Shown here: positions 1-6,146 of the stretch, piece after piece
How positions within the stretch are numbered: position 1 is the first letter of the stretch
Layout: each line of letters starts with the position of its first letter
DNA from: Actinomycetota bacterium
GTDB taxonomy: Bacteria > Actinomycetota > Actinomycetes > S36-B12 > UBA5976
Assembly (NCBI GenBank): GCA_009923375.1
Contig: RFTO01000040.1
Coordinates: 1 to 8,430 of the forward strand
Length of the DNA: 8,430 nucleotides
Reading direction: 5' to 3'
Notes under the pieces: generated by a model
Told to the model about the DNA's origin: nothing
What the model saw: the letters and a program-made list of their open reading frames with translations, nothing else
The model's database searches: none
Translations under genes and position numbers: made by a program

Positions 1-1
1 G

Positions 2-472
2 CGCGGAGAGAATCGCCCGAGCGCCGCAAACGATGTGGAATGCCCGTTCTGTCGAGTGCCCCGCGGGGACGACACCTCTGGTTTGGTGGTGGCTCGAGGG
101 GAGCTGGTGTACGCGGTCCTCAACCTGTACCCCTACAGCTCAGGTCACCTGCTCATTTGCCCCTACCGTCATGTGGCGGATTACACCGACCTCACACCCG
201 CCGAGATAGCCGAGTTCTCCGCCTTCACTGGTGTAGGGATGCGGGCCTTGCGGCGATTGTCCAACCCGGGCGGTTTCAACATCGGTATGAATCAAGGTGC
301 TGTTGCAGGCGCCGGTATAGCCGCGCACTTACATCAACACATCGTCCCGCGCTGGTCAGGGGATGCCAACTTCTTGCCGATCATCGCGCGCACTCGCACG
401 ATGTCATCCCTGTTGGAGACCACCCGCGATCTGCTAGCGGAAGCGTGGCGCCGGGAGGCTGAGGAGCTTTAA
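2..472 (+). CDS. HIT-family nucleotide hydrolase/phosphorylase (5' partial)
   Basis: The 3' part of a histidine-triad (HIT) protein; this family hydrolyses or phosphorolyses the alpha-phosphate of nucleotides such as Ap4A or AMP conjugates in the cytoplasm. The triad AHLHQHIVP lies at bases 323-349 (three His codons at 326, 332 and 338), and an LVYAVLNLYPY segment typical of actinobacterial Ap4A-phosphorylase-like HIT proteins lies upstream. A GTG at 35 could start a 145-residue protein, but the frame is open to base 2 and encodes RGENRPSAANDVECPFC. That resembles the N-terminal part of actinobacterial homologues (a GENKP-like stretch before CPFC), so I judge the gene truncated by the window edge rather than starting at 35. 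About 156 residues are visible. In mycobacteria this gene sits just upstream of pgsA; here the next gene is on the opposite strand. The exact substrate is not readable from sequence. Confidence 0.9.
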   Translation, partial: RGENRPSAANDVECPFCRVPRGDDTSGLVVARGELVYAVLNLYPYSSGHLLICPYRHVADYTDLTPAEIAEFSAFTGVGMRALRRLSNPGGFNIGMNQGAVAGAGIAAHLHQHIVPRWSGDANFLPIIARTRTMSSLLETTRDLLAEAWRREAEEL

Positions 473-617
473 AGAGACAGGACCTCGTTCAACGGTGTCG
501 CGTGCTGACGAGGCTGAGGCGCGTTACCGAGGCAGTACTTCATTAAAGGATGCCGCGTGACGGCTTCACTAGGAACCAGGTGCCTTTGCAGCCTTCTGTA
601 GGACCACGACTAAATGT
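473..617. other. Convergent intergenic spacer, no clear feature
   Basis: This spacer lies between the 3' ends of the HIT gene (+) and the EF-G-like gene (-), where terminators for both directions would be expected. I see only weak pairings: a 6-bp stem CCTCGT/ACGAGG with a 19-base loop (483-513) and a 4-bp GCCG/CGGC stem (552-564). Neither is followed by a T-tract in either direction. I find no coding signal or RNA gene. Confidence 0.4.
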
Positions 618-1331
618 CTAAGTGTCGCCGCTGTCAATGTGTGCAAGCGCCGCGAGTCGGCCGATTAATTCCTCAAGGACGCCCATTCCCACCTGATCGT
701 TTACTGGCCGGGTAGGGATGGCCACAGACAACTGGCCGCTGGCGACCGCTGCCGACACCAACTCCCACGCACGCTTCGCATCAGGGGTTAACCCAAGGGC
801 GAGTTGGGAGATTGTGTTGTCATCGCCGATGGTGGCGGCAGCGGCCTCGATGAGTTGATCGCGGGCGTCGGCTGACAAAGAGACGTGCTCTACATCAGGG
901 CTGCGAGGCAGTGGGTCGCCGACCACATGCACGTGTTGGCCCGGCAGGTCTAGTACACCGACGAGTTCCTCGTCGTCGCCGGACACAGGCAGCGATAACG
1001 CGAACACATCCTCTTCCAACATGCGCTCGGCGATTAGGCGCATCTCATCGTCGTCAGTGCGACCGGTATCGATGTGCGTCCATACGCAGATGCGTGGGAT
1101 GAACTCCTCCGCGCAGCGATGCCATGTTGGGAGCACATCAGGTGAGATGCCCTGCTCGGCGGATGCCACCAGAATGCACAGATCTGGTAATTCTTCGGGA
1201 GCGGTGCTTGAACGCACGATGACTGGTTCGATGCTTGCGCGCGAGGTGGAATCCGCGAATGTGAGTGCGCTCAATGCGACGGCAACACTGCGGACCCCGC
1301 TGCCATTAATTCCACACACCCAAACCGTCAT
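618..1331 (-). CDS. Degenerate EF-G2-like GTPase-domain protein (stand-alone)
   Basis: A 237-residue protein whose pattern follows the G domain of EF-G-like elongation factors. Residues 1-20 (MTVWVCGINGSGVRSVAVAL) align with the P-loop, but the essential GK[ST] reads GVRS. Only about 35 residues separate it from DLCILVASAEQG (50-61), which corresponds to the DAALFVVSA-like strand after the DxPG motif, so switch I and the DxxG motif appear lost. THID (85-88) matches the THLD-type G4 motif of EF-G2 proteins. The segments ELVGVLDLPGQHVH (122-135) and RDQLIEAAAATIGDDNTI (157-174) follow the G' insert, and GVLEEL (217-222) the end of the G domain. Domains II-V are absent. ATG 1331 is chosen because upstream in-frame starts would run into the divergent lipoprotein gene; a GGGGTG stretch just before it is a possible ribosome site. 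Likely cannot bind GTP normally. It may be a pseudo-GTPase or a decaying remnant; its function is unknown. Confidence 0.72.
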   Translation of the reverse strand: MTVWVCGINGSGVRSVAVALSALTFADSTSRASIEPVIVRSSTAPEELPDLCILVASAEQGISPDVLPTWHRCAEEFIPRICVWTHIDTGRTDDDEMRLIAERMLEEDVFALSLPVSGDDEELVGVLDLPGQHVHVVGDPLPRSPDVEHVSLSADARDQLIEAAAATIGDDNTISQLALGLTPDAKRAWELVSAAVASGQLSVAIPTRPVNDQVGMGVLEELIGRLAALAHIDSGDT

Positions 1332-1400
1332 CACACCCCAAGAGTGCCGCACGTTGTGGTGGATGCCGTGTACTGGCTGCTTCGCGCGTAAAGTGTCTGC
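1332..1400. promoter_or_regulatory. Divergent promoter region, possible leaderless promoter for the lipoprotein gene
   Basis: The 69 bases between two divergent starts must hold both promoters if both genes are expressed. On the + strand TAAAGT (1389-1394) fits the actinobacterial TANNNT -10 pattern and ends six bases before ATG 1401. No Shine-Dalgarno sequence precedes that ATG. This geometry suggests a leaderless transcript. No good -35 is visible, and no clear -10 stands out on the minus strand. Confidence 0.35.
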
Positions 1401-2438
1401 ATGCCTAATCCCCGTGGCCGACTCATCCTTGCCTGCGTATTTATCGCTGCTGCAGGACTTTCCGCATGTGGCAGCAACTCGGGAACGCAACCTAAAGACG
1501 GTGCCGGGACAGTGGTGTTATCGCCATTGTCCGGCAAGCCCGTTACCAGCGCAGACCAGAGCGTCCTGGTCGTCAAGGTAGAGAACACCAGTGCCGCGCG
1601 CCCGCACATCGGTTTGAGTTCTGCTGACATTGTCTATGTCGAGCAGGTGGAAGGTGGCATCTCGCGATTCGCGGTGGTGTTCTCATCCACACTTCCAGGC
1701 AAGGTCGGGCCGATCCGCAGCGCACGGATCACCGATACTGATCTGGTGGCCCAGTTTGGCCACGTCGCGTTCGCCTACTCAGGTGTGCAACCAAAAATGG
1801 TGCCGGTTCTGGCTGCGGCGAATATGACCCTGCTGCGAGAGGTTCGAAGCAAGGCATGGCTGCGCGATAAGAATCGCTCTGCACCTCACAACCTTTTCGG
1901 TGTCCCTGAGAAGCTTCTGCAATCCGCCAAGGAGAAGGGCACTCCCATTGCCGTTGCTCGCGATATGGGGTGGGTCTTCGACGCAGCTGTCCCTGAAGGC
2001 GGTAAGCCGGTCACGCAGGTCGTTGCGCCTTACCCAGCAGAGAACATCACCATCGATTCCGTAGACGGGCAGTGGCGACTTACATCCGGACGGGATGTGC
2101 TCAAAGATGGAAGTGGAACGCTGCACCCTGCCACCATCCTCATCCAATTCGTCGTCCAGCACGCATCCTCATTCCATGGGCACAACGGCAGTCCGACGCC
2201 TTACGCCGAGACCATCGGCTCCGGCTCCGCGTTGCTACTTCGCGACGGTCGCCTTTGGCAGACCAAATGGTCGCGTAAGGATGCGGCGGCGCCAACGGTT
2301 TACACGGATGACAGCGGTCAAGCCGTCCATTTTGCGCCTGGTGGAATGTGGGTCATGCTGATGGATAAATCACGCAAGGTTTCGGTTGCGTATGCCGCCA
2401 GCACCGCTTCAGCAGCGGCTTCCAGCCCTGCGCCCTAG
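1401..2438 (+). CDS. DUF3048 (YerB-like) domain lipoprotein
   Basis: A 345-residue predicted lipoprotein. The N-terminus has basic residues, a hydrophobic stretch (8-19) and a lipobox LSAC with Cys23, followed by a polar linker, so it is probably anchored to the outer face of the cytoplasmic membrane. The DUF3048 N-terminal domain is recognisable from SPLSGKPV (42-49), VVKVENTSAARPHIGLSSAD, VEQVEGGISRFAVVFS and GPIRSAR, all hallmarks of the family. The C-terminal DUF3048 domain follows, with GSGSALLLRDGRLWQTKWSR and a closing PGGMWVMLMD. The Ala/Ser-rich tail is low complexity. The biochemical function of DUF3048 proteins is not established as far as I know. No Shine-Dalgarno sequence precedes the ATG. 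The gene is transcribed away from the EF-G-like gene and toward pdxS, with 128 bases between; whether it is co-transcribed with pdxS is unclear. Confidence 0.87.
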   Translation: MPNPRGRLILACVFIAAAGLSACGSNSGTQPKDGAGTVVLSPLSGKPVTSADQSVLVVKVENTSAARPHIGLSSADIVYVEQVEGGISRFAVVFSSTLPGKVGPIRSARITDTDLVAQFGHVAFAYSGVQPKMVPVLAAANMTLLREVRSKAWLRDKNRSAPHNLFGVPEKLLQSAKEKGTPIAVARDMGWVFDAAVPEGGKPVTQVVAPYPAENITIDSVDGQWRLTSGRDVLKDGSGTLHPATILIQFVVQHASSFHGHNGSPTPYAETIGSGSALLLRDGRLWQTKWSRKDAAAPTVYTDDSGQAVHFAPGGMWVMLMDKSRKVSVAYAASTASAAASSPAP

Positions 2439-2448
2439 ACTTTCCACG

Positions 2449-2466
2449 CACGGAGGCGCTCCAGTG
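2449..2466 (+). terminator. Weak stem-loop after the DUF3048 gene
   Basis: GGAG (2452-2455) pairs with CTCC (2459-2462) around a GCG loop, extended by CAC (2449-2451) with GTG (2464-2466) across a bulged A. It starts 10 bases after the stop codon. There is no T-tract, so it is at best a weak terminator. Confidence 0.25.
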
Positions 2467-2468
2467 GG

Positions 2469-2507
2469 TTAGGCCAGTCGATTAGGCCAGCCGGCTAGGC
2501 AGGGGTA
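2469..2507 (+). repeat. Three tandem 13-bp imperfect repeats upstream of pdxS
   Basis: TTAGGCCAG occurs at 2469-2477 and again at 2482-2490, and a degenerate copy beginning CTAGGCAG starts at 2495, so the period is exactly 13 bases for three units. An 8-bp palindrome AGCCGGCT (2489-2496) sits across the junction of units two and three. The block lies 60-98 bases before the pdxS start, a plausible position for regulator binding. MocR-type PdxR regulators of pdxST commonly use direct repeats, but no pdxR gene is in the window, so this link is speculative. Confidence 0.5.
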
Positions 2508-2566
2508 GCGCCTGTGACCAACGAAAGCGTCGACCATCAGCAAGGCCCAGACAAGGAGTTAATCAA

Positions 2567-3460
2567 GTGTCTAGCGAGCGTGTTCAGGGAACCAACCGTG
2601 TCAAGCGCGGCATGGCCGAAATGCTCAAGGGCGGCGTCATCATGGATGTCGTCGACGCCGAGCAGGCCAAGATCGCCGAGGATGCCGGCGCGGTCGCTGT
2701 GATGGCACTTGAGCGAGTTCCAGCCGACATTCGCGCCCAAGGTGGAGTGGCTCGAATGAGCGATCCTCACCTGATTAACGGCATCAAAGCTGCGGTGTCG
2801 ATTCCTGTGATGGCCAAGGCCCGCATCGGTCACTTCGTTGAAGCACAGGTGTTGCAGTCGTTGCAGGTCGATTACATCGACGAGTCCGAGGTTCTGACTC
2901 CCGCAGATTTCAAGCACCACATCAACAAGTGGGACTTCACCGTTCCATTCGTGTGCGGTGCAACCAACCTCGGTGAGGCCTTGCGCCGAATCACCGAAGG
3001 TGCGGCGATGATCCGCAGCAAGGGCGAGGCTGGCACTGGCGACGTCTCAAACGCAGTGACGCACATGCGCACGATCCGTGGCGAGATTGCACACCTGAAG
3101 ACTCTTGCCAAGGATGAGCTCTATGTGGCCGCCAAGGAACTACAGGCACCGTACGACCTCGTGTGTGAGGTCGCCGAGCTAGGTCATCTACCTGTGGTGC
3201 TCTTCACCGCGGGTGGAATCGCCACCCCAGCTGATGCCGCATTGATGATGCAGTTGGGCGCTGATGGTGTGTTCGTCGGCTCCGGGATTTTCAAGTCTGG
3301 TGATCCAGCTAAGCGCGCGAAGGCGATTGTTGAAGCGACCGCGAATTACATGAACCCCGATGTGCTCGCGCGAGTCTCTGAGGGCCTTGGCGAGGCGATG
3401 GTGGGGATCAACGTCAGCGACATCCCGGTGCCGCACCGCCTTGCCGAGCGTGGTTGGTAA
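2567..3460 (+). CDS. pdxS: Pyridoxal 5'-phosphate synthase, synthase subunit PdxS
   Basis: The PLP-forming subunit of the DXP-independent vitamin B6 pathway. It combines ribose 5-phosphate, glyceraldehyde 3-phosphate and ammonia delivered by PdxT. It is a 297-residue TIM barrel, the usual length, and family members assemble into dodecamers. The N-terminal RVKRGMAEMLKGGVIMDVV carries the conserved Asp27. The two catalytic lysines are Lys84 (VMAKARIGHF) and Lys152 (RSKGEAGTG), matching Lys81 and Lys149 of the Bacillus enzyme with a constant offset of three. The phosphate-binding FTAGGIATPADA and GADGVFVGSGIF segments are present. GTG 2567 is chosen because AAGGAG (2553-2558) lies eight bases upstream and the product then begins like its homologues. 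The partner pdxT follows after 23 bases. Confidence 0.97.
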   Translation: MSSERVQGTNRVKRGMAEMLKGGVIMDVVDAEQAKIAEDAGAVAVMALERVPADIRAQGGVARMSDPHLINGIKAAVSIPVMAKARIGHFVEAQVLQSLQVDYIDESEVLTPADFKHHINKWDFTVPFVCGATNLGEALRRITEGAAMIRSKGEAGTGDVSNAVTHMRTIRGEIAHLKTLAKDELYVAAKELQAPYDLVCEVAELGHLPVVLFTAGGIATPADAALMMQLGADGVFVGSGIFKSGDPAKRAKAIVEATANYMNPDVLARVSEGLGEAMVGINVSDIPVPHRLAERGW

Positions 3461-3483
3461 GTAAGTAACCAGGTAATCCACTT

Positions 3484-4092
3484 ATGTCGGCACGACCACT
3501 GATTGGCGTCCTTGCACTGCAAGGAGATGTGCGCGAGCACGCGCGCGCACTTGCCGCCAACGGCGCAGATGTCCGCGAAGTGAGGATCCCCGAGGATTTA
3601 CTTGGGGTGCAAGGAATGGTGCTCCCCGGTGGAGAGTCGACCACCATGTCCAAACTCCTGCATTTCCAAGGGCTATTTGAACCACTGCAGGAAAGGCTGG
3701 ATTCGGGACTTCCTGTGTACGGCTCCTGCGCAGGGATGATCCTGCTGGCCTCGGAGATTCTGGATGGACGGGTTGATCAAACCTCGTTTTCCCGAATTGA
3801 TATGAGCGTGCGACGAAATGCCTTCGGATCGCAGGTGGATTCATTCGAATCAGACCTCGATATGCCGGTATGCGGCGACATGCCGATGCCGGCTGTCTTC
3901 ATCAGGGCGCCCTGGGTTGAGCGAATTGGTGACGGTGTCACTGTCCTTGCCCGCATCTCCACTGCTGCTGGGGCGGATAGAATCGTCGCCGTTGAGCAGG
4001 GTCCCGCGATGGCGACCTCGTTTCATCCCGAGCTCACAGCAGATGTCCGTGTGCACGGGCACTTCATGACGATCGTGAGGCGACACGCATGA
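3484..4092 (+). CDS. pdxT: Pyridoxal 5'-phosphate synthase, glutaminase subunit PdxT
   Basis: The class I glutamine amidotransferase that hydrolyses glutamine and channels ammonia to PdxS. It has 202 residues, normal for the family. The N-terminal IGVLALQGDVREH contains the conserved ALQGxxxEH motif. GGESTTMSKLL (49-59) is the oxyanion-strand region, GSCAGM places the nucleophile at Cys82, and SFHPEL supplies His181 and Glu183, completing the catalytic triad. The only upstream ribosome-site candidate is a weak AGGT at 3471-3474. The gene begins 23 bases after the pdxS stop, and its stop overlaps the yebC start in an ATGA (4089-4092), so the three genes are probably co-transcribed. The tesB-type gene found between pdxS and pdxT in mycobacteria is absent. 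Confidence 0.97.
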   Translation: MSARPLIGVLALQGDVREHARALAANGADVREVRIPEDLLGVQGMVLPGGESTTMSKLLHFQGLFEPLQERLDSGLPVYGSCAGMILLASEILDGRVDQTSFSRIDMSVRRNAFGSQVDSFESDLDMPVCGDMPMPAVFIRAPWVERIGDGVTVLARISTAAGADRIVAVEQGPAMATSFHPELTADVRVHGHFMTIVRRHA

Positions 4093-4841
4093 GCGGCCAC
4101 TCCAAATGGGCGACCACTAAGCACAAGAAGGCCGCTCTTGACGCTAAACGTGGGAAGCTTTTCGCCAAGCTGATCAAGAACATCGAGGTGGCTGTCCGCT
4201 CTGGCGGCGCCGACCCCGCTGGAAACCCGACTCTTTTCGACGCGATTCAGAAGGCGCGCAAGAACTCGGTGCCCGTGGACAACATCGACCGCGCACTTAA
4301 GCGCGGGTCAGGCGTGGAAGCGGGCGGCGCGAACTACGAGACGATCATGTACGAGGGGTACGGCCCCAATGGGGTGGCTGTGTTGGTTGAGTGTCTTTCT
4401 GATAATCGCAACCGTGCCGCAAGTGAGGTACGTGTGGCCATGACCCGCAATGGCGGAGCGATGGCTGATCCCGGGTCGGTGTCCTATCTCTTCACCCGTC
4501 GCGGAATCGTGATGGTGCCCAAGGCTGACTTGAGTGAAGACGACGTGCTCTCCGCAGTGCTCGACGCTGGTGCTGAGGAAGTGAATGACTTCGGTGATTC
4601 CTGGCAGGTGTTGTGTGCGGCCACAGATGTGGTCAAGGTCCGCGAGGCGCTGCAGGCGGCCGGCCTCGACTACGACTCCGCCGAGGCTCTCTTTTGGCCG
4701 AGTATGAACGTTCCGCTTGATGCCGATGGCGCTGCAAAGGTGTTCAAGCTGATTGACGCCCTCGAAGACTCAGACGAGGTGCAGAACGTCTATGCCAACT
4801 TTGATGTCTCCGACGAGGTCATGGCCCAACTCCAAGATTAG
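4089..4841 (+). CDS. yebC: YebC/TACO1-family translation factor (YebC/PmpR-type protein)
   Basis: A 250-residue member of the YebC family, long annotated as transcriptional regulators and more recently linked to relief of ribosome stalling at proline-rich stretches. The signature N-terminus MSGHSKWATTKHKKAALDAKRGKLFAKL is intact, followed by PVDNIDRALKRGSG, YEGYGPNGVAVLVE and NRNRAASEVR. The C-terminus has the family ending LIDALEDSDEVQNVYANFDV. The length is normal and nothing key is missing. The start overlaps the pdxT stop by four bases (ATGA), and GAGG (4077-4080) is spaced eight bases upstream. yebC directly before ruvC is a common bacterial arrangement. Here 187 bases with a strong stem-loop separate them, suggesting separate transcription. 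Confidence 0.96.
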   Translation: MSGHSKWATTKHKKAALDAKRGKLFAKLIKNIEVAVRSGGADPAGNPTLFDAIQKARKNSVPVDNIDRALKRGSGVEAGGANYETIMYEGYGPNGVAVLVECLSDNRNRAASEVRVAMTRNGGAMADPGSVSYLFTRRGIVMVPKADLSEDDVLSAVLDAGAEEVNDFGDSWQVLCAATDVVKVREALQAAGLDYDSAEALFWPSMNVPLDADGAAKVFKLIDALEDSDEVQNVYANFDVSDEVMAQLQD

Positions 4842-4863
4842 GCACCTTGCGAGGTGAACAACA

Positions 4864-4899
4864 CGCATCCCAGCTGCGCGTGTTACGCAGGGGGATGCG
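4864..4899 (+). terminator. Strong two-tier stem-loop ending the pdxST-yebC unit
   Basis: CGCATCCC (4864-4871) pairs perfectly with GGGATGCG (4892-4899). Inside, CTGCG (4874-4878) pairs with CGCAG (4886-4890) around a seven-base loop, with a small AG/G internal loop between the stems. This gives 13 base pairs in 36 bases, starting 23 bases after the yebC stop. Only a short TTT follows (4904-4906), so it would be a U-poor terminator of the type seen in high-GC bacteria. An overlapping alternative stem (4860-4866 with 4878-4884) is weaker. Confidence 0.6.
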
Positions 4900-4910
4900 G
4901 GGCTTTCCCC

Positions 4911-4940
4911 TAGAATCTGCACAAATGTACTAATTTGTGC
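4911..4940 (+). promoter_or_regulatory. Putative ruvCAB promoter with an overlapping dyad operator
   Basis: TAGAAT (4911-4916) is a good -10-like hexamer. Immediately after it lies a perfect inverted repeat, GCACAAAT (4919-4926) and ATTTGTGC (4933-4940), separated by six bases. The dyad would cover the expected transcription start, a classic repressor position, and is AT-rich against the GC-rich surroundings. It does not match the actinobacterial LexA box (TCGAAC-N4-GTTCGA). No convincing -35 is present. The ruvC start is about 90 bases downstream. Confidence 0.45.
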
Positions 4941-4955
4941 CTGCGTTGGTTCCGC

Positions 4956-4972
4956 TGACTCTCATTTGACTC
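4956..4972 (+). repeat. TGACTC direct repeat, 11-base period
   Basis: TGACTC occurs at 4956-4961 and 4967-4972, one helical turn apart, in the ruvC leader between the dyad and the start codon. The flanks also partly match (TCAT follows the first copy, AT the second). It could be a minor protein site or chance. Confidence 0.25.
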
Positions 4973-5028
4973 ATGGCAGGTATGGGCGCGGGTGCGTTGG
5001 ATGACGGTGTTGAAGGGAAGTGGTCGCT

Positions 5029-5526
5029 GTGATCGTGCTTGGCGTTGACCCCGGACTTACGCGCTGCGGCATCGGGGCAGTAGCCATGGATGCTCAAAGG
5101 CCGCGGTTGGTCGCAGTCACTGTGATTCGCAGTGATGCTTCGCTACCGATTGAGCAGCGCCTCTTGCACATCCACACCGAGTTGAACCGCATCATCGATG
5201 AGGTTAGGCCCGATGAGATGGCCGTTGAGCGGGTGTTCAGTCAGCACAATGTGAAGACTGTGATGGGGACCGCTCAAGTAGCTGGGTTGGTGATGTTGGC
5301 CGCGGCCATGCGCGGGATTCCCGTTGCCATGCACACGCCGACTGAGGTGAAGGCTGCAGTCACCGGCAGTGGGCGCGCCGATAAGGAACAGGTGACCACC
5401 ATGGTGACTCGCCTCCTCGGGTTGGATGAACGCCCCTCTCCGGCAGATGCCGCAGATGCTCTTGCTCTCGCACTGTGTCACGGGTGGCAGGCGCCCATGA
5501 GGGCGAAACTGGCGGCGAGCCGATGA
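5029..5526 (+). CDS. ruvC: Holliday junction resolvase RuvC (crossover junction endodeoxyribonuclease)
   Basis: The endonuclease that symmetrically cleaves Holliday junctions bound by RuvAB during recombinational repair. It has 165 residues from GTG 5029. The RNase H-like fold is marked by MIVLGVDPGLTRCG with catalytic Asp7, then AVERVF with Glu67, and ADAADALALALCH with acidic Asp140 and Asp143, corresponding to Asp7, Glu66, Asp138 and Asp141 in E. coli. The GSGRADKEQV segment is also typical. GTG 5029 is preferred because GAAGGGAA (5012-5019) lies nine bases upstream and the product then starts like its homologues. GTG 5020, adding three residues, overlaps that site and is less likely. The stop overlaps the ruvA start in an ATGA (5523-5526), implying translational coupling. 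Confidence 0.95.
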   Translation: MIVLGVDPGLTRCGIGAVAMDAQRPRLVAVTVIRSDASLPIEQRLLHIHTELNRIIDEVRPDEMAVERVFSQHNVKTVMGTAQVAGLVMLAAAMRGIPVAMHTPTEVKAAVTGSGRADKEQVTTMVTRLLGLDERPSPADAADALALALCHGWQAPMRAKLAASR

Positions 5527-6146
5527 TCTCGCAGGTAGCCGGCGTCGTGGTGGCCGTCGCTGAGGACCGCATCGATGTCAGCATGGGCCCCATCGCTTTA
5601 TCAGTCTTAGTGCCAGGAGCCGTGGCCCTGACTCTAAAGCCGGGCGCGGAGGTCACGCTGGCTACATCCATGATCGTGCGGGAAGATTCCATCACTTTGT
5701 ACGGATTTGCCGATGCAGACTCCCGTGATGATTTCACCACCTTGCTCACCGTTTCCGGAGTTGGTCCACGCTTGGCGCTGTCGATTCTGTCCGCGATGTC
5801 TCCCGACGCACTCAGAGCTGCCATCAGCACCGGCAATCTCGCGGCCCTCACCGCGGTCTCGGGCGTGGGCAAGAAGGGCGCAGAACGGTTAGTGGTGGAA
5901 CTGCGGGATAAGTTGCCGATGCGTGCTGGGGTAACTGGCCGACTAGCGGGAGCTGTTGGTGGTGCTTCGGCGCCGTGGCACGACCAAGTGCGATCGGCCC
6001 TTTTGGGCTTGGGCTGGACTGCTCGCGACGTGCAAAGTGCCGTCGATCTTGTCGCTGCCGAGACCTTCCCCGATGGTGAAGCGGCAGACAAGCAACCTGT
6101 TGCGGTTTTACTGCGTACAGCGTTGCGCAGTTTGGATCGCTCATGA
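5523..6146 (+). CDS. ruvA: Holliday junction DNA helicase subunit RuvA
   Basis: The junction-recognition subunit, which forms tetramers that hold the four-way junction open and load RuvB. It has 207 residues from ATG 5523. Domain I is an OB-fold (about 1-62, ending in the conserved LYGF). Domain II has two helix-hairpin-helix motifs, VSGVGPRLA (77-85) and VSGVGKKGAERL (112-123), for minor-groove contacts. A flexible Gly/Ala-rich linker (about 135-150) leads to domain III, the RuvB-binding three-helix bundle beginning near DQVRSALLGLGW. An upstream in-frame start would add 16 residues inside ruvC and lacks family similarity, so the ATG in the ATGA overlap is chosen. Its own stop overlaps the ruvB start in the same way (6143-6146). 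Confidence 0.95.
   Translation: MISQVAGVVVAVAEDRIDVSMGPIALSVLVPGAVALTLKPGAEVTLATSMIVREDSITLYGFADADSRDDFTTLLTVSGVGPRLALSILSAMSPDALRAAISTGNLAALTAVSGVGKKGAERLVVELRDKLPMRAGVTGRLAGAVGGASAPWHDQVRSALLGLGWTARDVQSAVDLVAAETFPDGEAADKQPVAVLLRTALRSLDRS

Noticed and set aside
483..564. Weak stems considered as a bidirectional terminator for the converging genes.
   Set aside because: Stems are short, one has a 19-base loop, and no T-tract is present on either strand.
1332..1490. Longer version of the EF-G-like gene starting at 1490 on the minus strand.
   Set aside because: The extra 53 residues have no family resemblance and would overlap the signal-peptide region of the divergent lipoprotein gene.
1021..1581. 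186-residue open frame on the plus strand.
   Set aside because: It is antisense to the EF-G-like gene and overlaps the lipoprotein start; the composition is that of a shadow frame.
3529..3550. 7-bp GTGCGCG/CGCGCAC hairpin.
   Set aside because: It lies inside early pdxT codons for VREHARA and is explained by GC-rich Arg/Ala codon use.
4919..4940. Dyad considered as a LexA (SOS) box.
   Set aside because: Neither half-site resembles TCGAAC/GTTCGA and the six-base centre is the wrong length.
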